From Hondaea fermentalgiana (taxonomy: Eukaryota; Sar; Bigyra; Thraustochytrida; Thraustochytriidae): a stretch of DNA of 64,000 nucleotides. Below the pieces are notes generated by a model that was given only the letters and a program-made list of their open reading frames with translations, was not told the DNA's origin and did no database searches. Below, piece by piece: positions 38,868-49,249 of the stretch (position 1 is its first letter; each line of letters starts with the position of its first letter). The translations under genes and the position numbers were made by a program. The DNA is taken from positions 261,334-325,333 of the forward strand of contig NPFB01000021.1 in assembly GCA_014084085.1 (NCBI GenBank), read 5' to 3'.

Positions 38868-41342
38868 ATGGCAGGCTTCGTGCAGAACCCGGACCTGGGC
38901 CTCGACGACTGGATTCGGCTTAGCGATGAAGACCCCGTGCTGGTCTCGCTGGGCGAGCCGCACAAGGCGAACAGAGGGTTCATGAAGACGAGCGTGCTGT
39001 ACACTGTTCGTACCTCGAGCAAGACGGAATCGCACTCGGTCGCGCGGTCGTACAAGGACTTTGAGGCCTTCCGGAGGGTCCTGGAGGCGAGGTTTCCAGG
39101 AGCCTCGGTGCCGCTGTTGCCCGAGAAGCAAACGCTCAACAACAAGTCCGAGCAGTTTGTGGCCAAGCGCATGCACCAGCTCGAATTCTTCATGCAGGCT
39201 ATTTCTAACAACCCCTTTTTTCGCGCCGATGATGGGTATACGCAATTCGTGAGCTCGACATCCAGCTTTGATCGCAGCCTCGCCGATCACGCCTTTGAGA
39301 CGGCCGGCAGCGAGGGCTTTTACCGCTGGAAGCAGGCGATCGAAGAGACCGAGGTCAAGGACACAAACAGTCTGCGCACGGCCGTCATGAAGGATCTGGA
39401 CATGGTGCGCGTGCAGCTTCGCATCTTGCGCAAGGCAGGGGCGGCCCAGGCGGAACGTATGATGGCCCTGGCGGGGTCCTCGGTCGAGCTATTTCAATCT
39501 TTTGCAGACTTTTACTTGGTGGAGCGTGATTCCGTTCAATTTGTCTCTGGCCCGGCTCAGCTTGCACCCGCGAGCACATTGGGCCCGGCACGCGAGGTCA
39601 CCATGGCGGACGTCCTGCTCGACGGTGCGGAGAAGATGTCGCAGTTTGCTGCGGTGCAAAAGAGCGATATCATGTCGTCGCGCACCTTTCGTGCTGCCTT
39701 GGTGGAGCCCATCCAGTTTGAGATTGACATGGTGGACATGTGGAAGAACCACATTGATGGCATTTCCAAAAAGATTAAAAGCGTCGATGTGCACACGAGG
39801 TTGGTCACCGACCTCGAGTCCAAAGAAAAGACCTTGCAAAGTAAGATGGCGAGTGATGGCGATCCCAAGGGGCGTCTTGCAAGCCAACTGGCGAATGTGC
39901 AACAAAACAATCTCCCTGAAGCGCGGCTCAAGCTCGATCTTGCCGAAAAGGATCTCGTGGACCACGAGCGCGGCCTCTTGGGTATCGAACTTACACGGTA
40001 CCGGGCCGCGCGCACTTTGCGCATGGAGCGAATCGTGCGTGATTTGACGCGCTTGCATCTTCGTGGTTTTGACGAGCTCACTAAGGCTTTTGACGGTTCG
40101 GGTAGCCAGGTGCGTCTTGGGCAAACTCCCAAGGGTCATCTTGTGGTCGTCCGCAACGAAAATGCAAGTGACGGAAGCGCGTTTTCACTCTACGATGAAG
40201 ACGGGTCCTCGTTTGGCGGCAGCGGCTCCTTTATGGGGGAGACCGACGCTGGCTCGTCCGTCGTTGGAAGCCAGTACACCCATTCGAGGCGACGGACAAA
40301 GTTCGGCTTTTCCCGCATGGCCTCGCGCCGGGTCAAGTCGCCCACAGAGAATCCCGAGGCGGTGTGGTCAGCTGCCCTCGGTGACTCGCACCGTGATCGC
40401 TCTCATCAAATGAGCGCAGCGGCAAATATGCGCGACGGAACTCGCCTCCGCGTACGTCAAGACTATGCGGCCACACGAAGCGACGAGCTCGACGTCAGCC
40501 GTGGCGAGGTCCTCTCTGCACGTCGCGTCGATGATTCGATGTGGTACGCCACAAATGCGCGCGGACTGGCCGGCCTCGTGCCCTCGTCTGTTGTCCAGGT
40601 GGCCTCAGGCTCGATGGAGAGCAGCGTGGAAGGCGTTCTGCTCCCGAGCGCCCAAGATCGCCGTCGGAGCAAGCGTCCTCCGGAGCCTCCAGTGATGGTT
40701 TCTCCGGAAGCCCCTCGGGCGCCTCCGGGCCTCAAGGAGTCTGAACGCGAGCGAATAGACGCTTCATCTCGAGCTGCGGCCCGCAAATCTACTTCTTCGC
40801 GTCGCAGCAAGTCTTCGTCACGTCGCAGCAAGTCCTCTTCGCGCCGCAGCAGCAAGTCTTCTTCTCGCCGTTCGGCGCGCGATGAGGAGAACGAAGAACT
40901 TGAGCGCGAGCTTGAACTCGAGCGCGAACGGGAGCGTCAACTTGAACTCGAAGAGCGCGAACTTGCGGAGCAGGCCCAGACCGAATTGGATGGAGAAGAG
41001 GAGAACGACGATGCTGAGGAAGAAGAAGCTCGTTTAGCGGCGCAGCGCCAATCCAAGAAGAAGAAGGAAAAGAGTAGGAAGAGCAAGTCGAGAAGCAAGT
41101 CGAGGAGCAGACGTAGCTCCAAGGCACAGGCAAAGACAAGTTCAGAGAATGCGCGCCCCCCCGCTGCCATTCTCACGGACATATCTACGTTCAAGCGTTC
41201 CCAGCTTCGTCACCGAGACTCTCAAGACGATGATAGTGTCGGCAGTCATCGACGGGCTCCTGGCATGAGCGCGCTTGGTCAGAATCCATCGCCCATGGAG
41301 GAGCTTATGCAAAAGCTCGCTTTCCGTGAAAAGGCCGAATAA
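38868..41342 (+). CDS. SNX-BAR sorting nexin with C-terminal SH3 domain (PX-BAR-SH3)
   Basis: An endosomal membrane-remodelling protein of 824 aa. The PX domain (about 30-130) has SVARSYKDFEAFRRVLEARF, the LLPEKQ loop and AKRMHQLEFFMQAISNNPFF, typical of phosphoinositide binding. The BAR region (about 150-400) is a long helical segment with FQSFADFYLVERDSVQF, FEIDMVDMWKNHIDGISKKI and RYRAARTLRMERIVRDL. An SH3 domain follows at about 523-577 (LRVRQDYAATRSDELDVSRG, MWYATNARGLAGLVPSS). The tail has repeated SSRRSKSS units (about 640-675), a Glu/Leu/Arg charged coil (ELERELELERERERQLELEE) and a second basic Ser/Lys block. The ATG at 38868 starts the ordered sequence. WASHC3 follows 392 bp downstream on the same strand. 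Confidence 0.88.
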   Translation: MAGFVQNPDLGLDDWIRLSDEDPVLVSLGEPHKANRGFMKTSVLYTVRTSSKTESHSVARSYKDFEAFRRVLEARFPGASVPLLPEKQTLNNKSEQFVAKRMHQLEFFMQAISNNPFFRADDGYTQFVSSTSSFDRSLADHAFETAGSEGFYRWKQAIEETEVKDTNSLRTAVMKDLDMVRVQLRILRKAGAAQAERMMALAGSSVELFQSFADFYLVERDSVQFVSGPAQLAPASTLGPAREVTMADVLLDGAEKMSQFAAVQKSDIMSSRTFRAALVEPIQFEIDMVDMWKNHIDGISKKIKSVDVHTRLVTDLESKEKTLQSKMASDGDPKGRLASQLANVQQNNLPEARLKLDLAEKDLVDHERGLLGIELTRYRAARTLRMERIVRDLTRLHLRGFDELTKAFDGSGSQVRLGQTPKGHLVVVRNENASDGSAFSLYDEDGSSFGGSGSFMGETDAGSSVVGSQYTHSRRRTKFGFSRMASRRVKSPTENPEAVWSAALGDSHRDRSHQMSAAANMRDGTRLRVRQDYAATRSDELDVSRGEVLSARRVDDSMWYATNARGLAGLVPSSVVQVASGSMESSVEGVLLPSAQDRRRSKRPPEPPVMVSPEAPRAPPGLKESERERIDASSRAAARKSTSSRRSKSSSRRSKSSSRRSSKSSSRRSARDEENEELERELELERERERQLELEERELAEQAQTELDGEEENDDAEEEEARLAAQRQSKKKKEKSRKSKSRSKSRSRRSSKAQAKTSSENARPPAAILTDISTFKRSQLRHRDSQDDDSVGSHRRAPGMSALGQNPSPMEELMQKLAFREKAE

Positions 41343-41734
41343 GATGCAGAAGTGGTGCGTTGACTGACGAACTCGCTCGCTGGCTGGCTGGCTCGCTGGC
41401 TGGCGGGCTGGCTGGCGGGCTGGCTGGCTGACTATAACTGGCTGGCATGTCGGCTTGTTTCTCGTCAAAGTTTCTGCAATCAAAGTCTCTGCAATCAAAA
41501 CTTCTGCAATCAAAGCCTACCTCCAGAGCTTCGTTTTCTATTCCCATTGACCATTGTTTGTTTTGTTTTGTTTTGTTCATTCGTTTTTCTTCTTGGGTGA
41601 TCTGGTTGGTTGACTGGAAGATTTCTGGAGCGAAATCTTTCTGTTCGCACGAACGCGTGCAAACACGCACGCACGCACGCTCGCACGCACGCGCGCACGC
41701 AGGTTGCAGACTGGTCGGGCGAGGGCGCGCCACG
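41343..41734. other. Short spacer SNX / WASHC3 with three kinds of repeat
   Basis: Contains a GCTGGC-rich run (about 41380-41430), a 15-bp tandem repeat (41466-41510) and a CACG run (about 41663-41702). An in-frame ATG at 41447 could extend WASHC3. Confidence 0.55.
41466..41510. repeat. 15-bp tandem repeat, three copies
   Basis: Unit CAAAGTTTCTGCAAT with small changes, three times. In the WASHC3 frame it would read as a five-residue repeat ending LQSK. Confidence 0.85.
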
Positions 41735-42217
41735 ATGGCAGGCTCGGGCGACGTGGAGGTCGTGGCGTGCGTGAACGCGTTTCTTGCGGACACGACGTCA
41801 TTTCTCAATCGCTTCGCTGCAGACTGCGAGGCGCGGCTCGTGGACGTCTCGTTGCGCATGAGCAGGACAGAAAGTCTCTTGGCAGTCCTCGAGGCGAAAC
41901 TCCACAGCGTGCCGGGACTAACAGAGCCCCTCGTGGCCGCACAAGAGCTCTCTCCCGCGACCACGACGGGAGCCGCCAAATCCACCACGATTTCTGGCAC
42001 AGACAGGTGCAACCCAGTAACCCCGTCAACAGGGACGAGCAACGCTTCTGCAGACGAACTCGGGCTTGTGCTGCCAGCCAAATACGCTACGCTCTTACGA
42101 ATGGGAATGCCCAAGGAACATTTGCGCTTGAAAATGCTCGGTGATGGCGTCGAGCAGGCTGAAGTACAGCGTTTACTTGGCGATGTGTCCAAATCATCTG
42201 AGAATTCGAATGTTTGA
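41735..42217 (+). CDS. WASHC3: WASH complex subunit 3 (CCDC53) homologue
   Basis: WASHC3 is a small coiled-coil subunit that helps assemble the WASH complex with WASHC1 on endosomes. The 160-aa product matches the family from the start: VNAFLADTTSFLNRFAADCE, ARLVDVSLRMSRTESLLAVL and EAKLHSVPGL correspond to the conserved helix of CCDC53. The C-terminal KYATLLRMGMPKEHLRLKML and VEQAEVQRLL correspond to its second conserved motif. A Thr/Ser-rich linker separates them. The length agrees with the family. The ATG at 41735 sits right before the conserved region; the frame is open upstream to an ATG at 41447, adding 96 residues with a hydrophobic stretch and LQSK repeats not seen in the family. It lies directly downstream of the SNX-BAR gene. 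Confidence 0.86.
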   Translation: MAGSGDVEVVACVNAFLADTTSFLNRFAADCEARLVDVSLRMSRTESLLAVLEAKLHSVPGLTEPLVAAQELSPATTTGAAKSTTISGTDRCNPVTPSTGTSNASADELGLVLPAKYATLLRMGMPKEHLRLKMLGDGVEQAEVQRLLGDVSKSSENSNV

Positions 42218-42830
42218 TGAAACTTTCGTGACATAAAGAGTGTCGTGTGCGTGCTGAGAGTCCAGCATGCGATATACGCAAATCAAATCATGTATCGGTT
42301 GCAGTTATACACATTTTCTTACGGTGAATAGTGCCTGCACTTTTGAAAGAGTTGTCTTGCACCAGCATGCACGCAAGGAAGCAAACAAGGCCAAAATTCT
42401 GTCTCAAATGGGGTGATAAAGCGGTGGTGGACCTCCTTTTTCGCTCGACAATGGCGCAAGCAAAGAGAGTGTTTGTTGACACGGACTGCTTCGAGCAGTC
42501 AGAGAGCATGCGAAAGAAAGGTCCAAAAGACCGGGGTCATGCAAACAACCCAAGTTGGAGGATGCAGAATGCAGAAAGCCAAGTAAAAGATGAAAAGTAA
42601 AAGATGAAAAGTAAATACACACACATGGGGGAACAGATGGTTTTGATTGGGGTCATGGCTGGGCGATCAGATTACATGAGGCCGAGAAGAAAGGGGAGTT
42701 ATCGTGAGAATGGAAAAGGTATGGGGAGAGGGTCCTCTATTGTCATGTACAGAACAAAACAGACATGACGGGAGGAAATACACATACGGCCTCTTGCGGG
42801 AAACATCACGCAAAAAAAAAGAGGATCAAA
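42218..42830. other. Convergent 3' spacer
   Basis: Low-GC sequence between WASHC3 and the AGC kinase. One open frame (42331-42600) has no recognisable domain. No gene supported. Confidence 0.5.
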
Positions 42831-44390
42831 TCAGAGACGCAAGGATTTCGCGTCAGTAGAGGGTCGCTCAAACCACGTTTCCTCTGCAAAGTCCTCGGGC
42901 AGGAAGCCAAAGCCAGTTAGCTCGAGGTTAAAGGCGCACGAGGAGCACGGGTCGACACGGAGAAGCTCGTTGGTGAACGCGCCGTCAAAGTTCGAGGTGT
43001 CGACAGTGTTGGCGAGGGCAGGAACAAACTCGGGCTCGTACTCGTGGGACGAGAGCTTGTCCCAGTCAAGGCCGTCAAAGAAGGCATGGGCCATGACATT
43101 GGCGGAGCCTTCGTTGCCGTAGCCGAGACGGTCGCGCTCCTCGTACTTGAGGAGCGCGGCAATAAAGTCCATTGCGTCCTGAGACACGGGCTTGAGCTTT
43201 GCCGGGGTCTTGGGGAACTGGAGCTCGCAGGCGAGGATCTTGTTGAGCATGGCCTTGCGCTCACGCGAATAAAAGGGGGGCACACGGTAGAGCATCTCAT
43301 ACATGAGAATGCCAAGGGCCCACCAGTCGACCGTTTTGCCATAGGTGGCGTTGCGGTCGTTCTTTTTGGTGGTCGCGCAGAGGATGAGCTCGGGGCTGAT
43401 GTACTCGGGGGTACCACAGATTGAGTAGCATCGCATAAGGTTGTCGTCACCGCACTTGTTGAATTGGATCGAGAGACCAAAGTCAGTCAAGCGAAGATGG
43501 CCCTTGCTGTCCAACAGCACGTTCTCCGGCTTCAGGTCGCGGTAGACAATACCGTTCTCGTGCAAGAAAGCGAGCGCCGAGGTGATTTCGGCTACATACA
43601 TGCGCGTGCGCGATTCTGAAAAGACGCCCTGGCGCTGCATGTGCTGGAAGAGCTCGCCGCCGGGGGCATATTCGAGGAACATGAAGATCTTGTCCTTGTT
43701 CTGGAAGGAGCCGTGGAAGCTGGTGACAAAGGGGTGCTCGCCAACGGTGTGCAGGACGAGGTTCTCCATCTCGGCGTGCTCCACCTTTGTGCTGACGGGG
43801 CGGACGCCGCGGGTGGAACCGGGCTTGTCAATGAGGTTTGACTTTGCGACCTCCTTGACAGCAATAAGACGGCCGGTGGTCTTGTTGCGCATGAGCATGA
43901 CCTTGCCGTATCCACCGCGGCCAATGACGGACACGGCCTGGAGCGCGGCCGGGTCTGCGGGGTCCCTGAATCCGTTGCCGCCCTTTGTGGCCATGAGGAT
44001 GTCGAGGGCCGACTTTTTGGTGGCGACCTGGTTGCTGGCATTGGACACGGCCGTGCCAGCGCCGGCCTTTGCGAGGGCCTTCTTGGACCCGAAGGCCAAC
44101 CAGTTGACGACCTTGTTGAAGCGCGAGCTGCCGGAGCGGTTGCTGGCGGCGCTGACATTGCTCGCACGGCTCGATGCGCTGGCGGTGGACACTGCGGAAT
44201 CTGTGGACTTTGCGCGCGGGTTGCGCGGCGACGATGAGGACGAGGACGAGGACGCCTGCGCGGCCCCCGCCGCGCTAGCTTCGCTCGCCACCTCCTCGAA
44301 CTTTTCTGACTCGCCCTTGCCGGCGTTGTTCCACATGGTGCCCAGGTACGAGGTGCCTTCGGCGAACCATCCTGCAAGGACGCGTTCCAT
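42831..44390 (-). CDS. AGC-family serine/threonine protein kinase
   Basis: A 519-aa kinase with all catalytic elements: glycine loop GRGGYG (157-162), VAIK-like AVKE with Lys179, catalytic YRDLKPEN (283-290), DFG (303-305), and the AGC-type activation loop ending SICGTPEY (323-330), with Ser323 at the usual PDK1-site position. WWALGILMYEML and PPFY follow. The C-terminal extension has AGC-tail features (FDGLDWDKL, EPEFVPAL, NFDGAFTNE, and an aromatic GFGFLPEDF near the hydrophobic-motif position). The N-terminal 130 residues are Ser/Ala-rich and disordered. The ATG at 44390 is used. Assignment to a subfamily (NDR, S6K, PKB-like) is not possible by eye. Confidence 0.9.
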   Translation of the reverse strand: MERVLAGWFAEGTSYLGTMWNNAGKGESEKFEEVASEASAAGAAQASSSSSSSSPRNPRAKSTDSAVSTASASSRASNVSAASNRSGSSRFNKVVNWLAFGSKKALAKAGAGTAVSNASNQVATKKSALDILMATKGGNGFRDPADPAALQAVSVIGRGGYGKVMLMRNKTTGRLIAVKEVAKSNLIDKPGSTRGVRPVSTKVEHAEMENLVLHTVGEHPFVTSFHGSFQNKDKIFMFLEYAPGGELFQHMQRQGVFSESRTRMYVAEITSALAFLHENGIVYRDLKPENVLLDSKGHLRLTDFGLSIQFNKCGDDNLMRCYSICGTPEYISPELILCATTKKNDRNATYGKTVDWWALGILMYEMLYRVPPFYSRERKAMLNKILACELQFPKTPAKLKPVSQDAMDFIAALLKYEERDRLGYGNEGSANVMAHAFFDGLDWDKLSSHEYEPEFVPALANTVDTSNFDGAFTNELLRVDPCSSCAFNLELTGFGFLPEDFAEETWFERPSTDAKSLRL

Positions 44391-45110
44391 CCTGGCTACT
44401 GCTGCTGCTGCTGCCGTTCTGCTGCTGCGGCTTTAGCTTCGACTTTCTCTGCGCTGCGCTGCGCTGTCTCGAGCGTACGATACGCTTTTGCTCGCTTCCT
44501 TCCTCGCTCGCTCGCACGCACGCACTCACGCACTCGCGGGCGGGCGGGGTGGAGTGGAAAGAAAGGGGGAAGAGAGGTCGGTCTCGACCAGTCCCTGCGA
44601 CTTGATGCCGCGTTCCGGTTCAGACGCGGAGAGCCTCGCGACGGCCTGCTGCAGGACCGCGCTCTGCTGAAGAGGCGCCCGCTCCTTCTCCTCTCTCTCC
44701 AAACTCCGCTTCCCGGCCGACGCGCTCTCGGCGCTGGCTCCGGCGGAGCGAGAAAGCGAGGAAGAAAGAGCCGCGGGCGCGGCCGACGCGAGCCGACGGC
44801 GTCCGCCGAACCGGCGAGGATACGGGCGCGGCGCAGGCCGGGTACAGCGGCGGCGGCAGGGACGCCTTCCCGGCGGTCTTCTCGGCGGCCTCCTCGCGGG
44901 GAAGAGCGCCTCGGGGCGGAGGAGGCTGAGCGGGAAGAGGCGTGCTACGGAGGACAGAGGGAGGCCAACGCCGAGGAAGGGGGCCGCGGCGCGGCGAGCG
45001 TGGGTACTTGGCTTTGTGGCGCGGGGACGCGGGCGCGAGAGGATGTATGGGCGGGAGTATCTATCGATGTATGAATGAATGCACGGATGGATGTATGATG
45101 TGCGGACCCG

Positions 45111-45129
45111 TACGTACGTACGTACGTAT
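45111..45129. repeat. (TACG)n self-complementary run
   Basis: Nearly five units of the palindromic TACG. Confidence 0.85.
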
Positions 45130-45492
45130 TGTATAGTCTTAGAGGCCTTGCGCCTTGCCTTGCTAGCTGAGCGGCCGCCTGGAGGCGACGCGGCCGACGC
45201 GAGGACGGCGGAGGGTGCCGCGCGGGAGGGAGGGCGGAGGGAGGGAGGCCGCGCGGCGGAGGAGGAGGGTTCTGCCTTCGCCGGCTCGGCTGGCCTCGCC
45301 TTGGCGGTCTGCCTGTCGGCTGTCTGCCTATCTGTCTGTCTGCCGCGGGGGAGGGAAGCGGAGGGTCGAGTCGGATGGATTGGACGCGCTTCGTTCGTTC
45401 GTTCGTTCGCTCGCTCGCTGCGTGGCGAGCGGGCGCGCGGGCGGGCGGCGCGGTGGAGGGGGCCTGCGCGGGGGCGCGCTGGCGGGCGCGGC

Positions 45493-45592
45493 NNNNNNNN
45501 NNNNNNNNNNNNNNNNNNNNNNNNNNNNNNNNNNNNNNNNNNNNNNNNNNNNNNNNNNNNNNNNNNNNNNNNNNNNNNNNNNNNNNNNNNNN
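45493..45592. other. Assembly gap (100 N)
   Basis: Exactly 100 N of nominal length. It hides the 5' part of the transposase gene and any left terminal repeat. Confidence 0.99.
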
Positions 45593-46551
45593 ACGATTAC
45601 ATCGTCAGACTCTTACAGAATCGATCCCTTCCGCCTGAGTTGCAGCTAAGGGAGGTCTATCTTGATGAGTCATACGTGCATCAACACTACCATAGGTTTG
45701 ACAAAAGTCTATTTGATCCAATGGACGCGGAAGACACAACGACGCGCGTTCAACACAAGGGACGTAGGTATTGTATCTTGGCTGCCATTCAGAATTCGAG
45801 TCCAAAATACCCAGATCGTGAAGCTGGCCTCGTGCCAGGCTCTGTTTGGACGTTTTGTCCGCAAGCAGCTGACGCGAGCAAAGGAGACTACCACAAGAAC
45901 TTCAACGGGACGAATTTTGCATTGTGGTGGCGGACGCAGCTCCTACCTAACCTTCATGAGCCGTCCCTGATCATAATGGACAATGCGAGCTACCACAAGA
46001 CCCTCCCGCCAACCGCACCCGACGTCGCGAAGCTAAAGAAAAGGGAGGTTATTGCAGCGCTCTATCAATATCAGATACCGCACGACGCAACGAGCACAGC
46101 TGCGCAGCTGAAAGTTCTGCTGAAGAACTGGATCAAGGAGAAGGTGCTGCCGGAAGTAATCGAGGCAGCACAGAGGGCAGGGCATCGCGTCCTCTTCACA
46201 CCACCTCACTACTCGGATCTGCAGCCCATCGAACTGATTTGGGCTTACGTGAAAGGAAATATTGCAAGGCAATACACGAAGGACACCACTCTTCAAGATG
46301 TGAAGCAGAGACTCGATGCCGAGTTCATCAAACTCGAGCAACCCTCTGGTCGAGACTTGGTGAAGAGGATTATCGTCTCACGCGATCGTGTCATAGAGGA
46401 GTTTCGTAGTGAATCCTCGATTGAAGATGGTGTTGAAACTGACAGCGATGATGATGATGATGATGATGACCTTTTTGAAGAAGAATACGACGTTGATGAA
46501 CTCGAAAAGCAGCTCGAAGCTGTCCTAACAATTTCAGATTGTCGACCCTAG
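45593..46551 (+). mobile_element. IS630/Tc1-like DDE transposase, 5' truncated by the gap
   Basis: About 318 C-terminal codons of an ITm-superfamily transposase are visible. The catalytic acidic residues are present: the first Asp in YLDESYVHQHY, the second in LIIMDNASYHK and the Glu in HYSDLQPIELIWAYVKGNI. Between the second Asp and the Glu there are 83 residues, far more than the 34-41 of Tc1/mariner. The extra part includes a helical DATSTAAQLKVLLKNW segment. The tail has a run of eight Asp encoded by GAT repeats. The coding frame has no stop up to 46551, so the copy may be recent. The N-terminal DNA-binding domain and terminal inverted repeats are not visible. Long D-E spacing recalls the Sailor (DD82E) group described from aquatic organisms, from memory. 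Confidence 0.85.
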
Positions 46552-48836
46552 AGGTTATATAGTAAAAACACTAAGAATGGTTACAATCAACTATTATCCA
46601 AATACGAGTTGGGCTCGACAATCCGCACAGAGGCCCGCCAACAACGCCCCTTCCCCCGGCCCTGTGCAGCTCCGTCCATTGCCTTTATAATTACCGATTT
46701 ATGGTCTCGTTGACTGTAAGGCTGGAAAGGAAAGTCCTTTTTCACCTTGGCTGGCTGCTGCGGCATGCCGGCGGCAGGCCTCTGGAGCGCAGAGAGCTCG
46801 CTCGGGACGTCGTTTCATGCGCTCCAGCGCAGCAGTCAGTGCAGGCAGACAGGCGGGGAAGGCTGGACGCCGAAACGGGGGGCCGAAAAGAGGTGGAGCG
46901 CGGTGCAGGCGAGGACGAGGACGAGAACTCGCCGCGCAGGCCAGCCAAAAGGGGAGAAAAGGAAAGCGTAAGGGAAAAGGAGAGGACTCCGAGGGTGCCC
47001 CCGCTTGCGGGCGGCTCCGCGCGAGGCGGAAACGGATAGGAGAGGTCTAGGAGGGGCTAGGCGCACACCCTCCGAATCGACGCGCTGCTTTTAAATTCTT
47101 TTTGTTCACTCGTTTAGTTTTACTTCCTTTTTTCTCCCTCCCTGTCTCTCTCTCTCTCCCTCCCTCTCCTCCCCCCATACACTGAGAGGGAGCGAGAGGA
47201 GGTCGCTCGCTCGAGGCGTGCAGTGCGCACGTCCTGCTCCCGCATCGCGCCTTGCACACCCCGCTAGACTCCTGAAGCCGCCCCCTTTTTGAGCCATCAA
47301 TATGAGGCCATGGTGTGCCGGAAAGGGGCAGGTACGGTGTCCACCAGAGGGGGGCGCATAAGGGCGGCGCAAGGCTCGGTTAAATTACGTGCAGCGTGCC
47401 CCCCAAATCCGAGGGCCGCAGCGTCGCTGGACTTCTTGACCGCGGACCCGTAGCAACTTCCTAGAGGAAAGTGTATGGCGGCGCGCGGGAGGAGGCCGCT
47501 CCGACGCTGGCCAGCGGCCGCGCATGGCCGGCCCTCGGCGCGCAAGTGCGGAAAGGCGCGGCGGGAAGTGGGCTATGGGGCCGCGGAAAGTGGAGAATGC
47601 GCGCGCGCAAGTGGGTATCCAGGTGAGGGGGCCCCGCGCGAGGTACCGTGCACGGTAACGTGGCGCCGTTACAAGTCCCCGTGGAGGTTTTTATTTGATG
47701 TCGTGCTTCTGGCGAGGCGAGGTTCTGTCTCTCTTGAACCCTCCCCCCCCTGGCTTCCCTTCGCGTGCGCTTCGTCGAAGCGTCCGGCGAAGATCTTCAG
47801 CGTGCGCTTCCCGCTGCAGCTGCAAAGAAGGACGGGCGGGCGGCAGGTCGCGAGGAGCCGCAACTGTGCTCGGCGAGGCAGGGAGGCCGAGAAGACCGCC
47901 CAAATGACCGCCCAGGGGTCCCCTGCGCGGCGGTTTCGCGAGCCGTTTCAGGCACGCTGTCTTCCTTTCTGCGCCCCGCCGCAAAGAGTTCCCGCCTGGC
48001 CCGCCGCCGCCTGCCCCCTCAGCTCGTAGCGGCCGCCACCGCCGTCACGCGCAGCCCGCGCCGGGCATAAGAAGGGGCACACACCCGGGAGGTACGGCGT
48101 CCGGTGCGAGAGGCACATGTGTGAGAATAGTGGATGAAAGATACGAGACACGGATGGAGGGCGGCGCGGGAGGCGCGCATACGAGCGCAAGGAGGGCGAG
48201 GGCCGGAGCGGGAGTCAGCAGACGCGGCCTGCTGCACGTGCACAGCGCGTGCATCTTGGAATCGGAGTCGCTGTCGATCGTGGTCGCAGTGGTCGCTGTC
48301 GGTCGCTGCAGCTGCAGCTGCACTGCAGCTGCAGCTGCACACAGCAGTCGATTGATCGAAATGTCCGCACTGCAGTGCACTGCTCTGCTCTCCACTGCGC
48401 TCCACTGGGCTCCACTGGGCTGCGCTGGACGGCATGGATCGGCGAATCGGTCGATCCGGCAGTGCGCCCAGCACGGCCGGCGAGGAGAGAAAAAGAAATT
48501 TAAAGGCTGCTTCAGCTCAGGCTGTGCTTGGCATCATCCAAGACTTCTGCGGTCAACTCCAACTTGGGCGATCTTGTCAGCCAGAATCAGCCAGGTTATG
48601 ATCCAATGAAATGCTTATGAAATGAAATCATATCAAATCGAGTCAAATCCATGCGCTTGTGCACGCTGGGATACCGGCCAGACAGGACGGACTCCCTCCT
48701 CTCCCTCCCCGCGAAGTACTGCGCCACACTGTGCACGATGCCATTGCGCGCTAGCCGCAGCAGCGTGGACTCTACTCTGCTCTCTGCGCAGGACTACTAC
48801 ACGCCGGCGCGTCGGCCGCTTCGCGTGTGCGACCGT

Positions 48837-48862
48837 GTGCGTGCGTGCGTGCGTGCGTGCGT
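48837..48862. repeat. (GTGC)6 tetranucleotide array
   Basis: About six perfect GTGC units. Confidence 0.85.
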
Positions 48863-49221
48863 ACCATATAATTCACTCTGGCTGGCATTACTGCGCTGCT
48901 GCCAGCACGTGTGCGGCCATGCCATGAGGTAGTGCGTGTGCACACACAGGCGGGCGAGCGACTGCGAGTCTCGACTTCTGAAAAGCCACCGCGGACCCGC
49001 CCGGCCCGGCCCGCTGCCGGCGCCAAGCAGGCGGCAAGGGAGGACGTACAGCCCGCGCAGGCCGCGCAGGACGGCCGGTCGGCGCTGGCCGCTCAAGGAC
49101 CGACCCGCCGCGCGGTGCTGCGCTGCAAGTGGCTCTAGCATCTCGTTGTCGATTGACAGTGAATCAATCCACGCGCAGCGCGTGCACGCCGCATGAGCAT
49201 GCACAGCACCAGCGTGCAGCG

Positions 49222-49249
49222 GAATGAATGAATGAATGAATGAATGAAT
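49222..49249. repeat. (GAAT)7 tetranucleotide array
   Basis: Seven perfect GAAT units. Confidence 0.9.

Larger units (their letters stand above)
44391..45592. other. GC-rich spacer ending in a scaffold gap
   Basis: Promoter side of the kinase. It holds GCT-repeat and GCGG-rich sequence, a TACG run at about 45111-45129 and TTCG/CTCG runs, then the 100-N gap. A frame open from 45079 runs into the gap, but it is low-complexity and not part of the transposase. Confidence 0.5.

Noticed and set aside
42331..42600. 89-aa frame 3' of WASHC3
   Set aside because: No recognisable sequence, and it lies in a convergent 3' spacer.
45079..45492. Frame left of the gap joined through the Ns to the transposase
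   Set aside because: The left part is simple-sequence translation, and the gap length is nominal, so phase across it means nothing.
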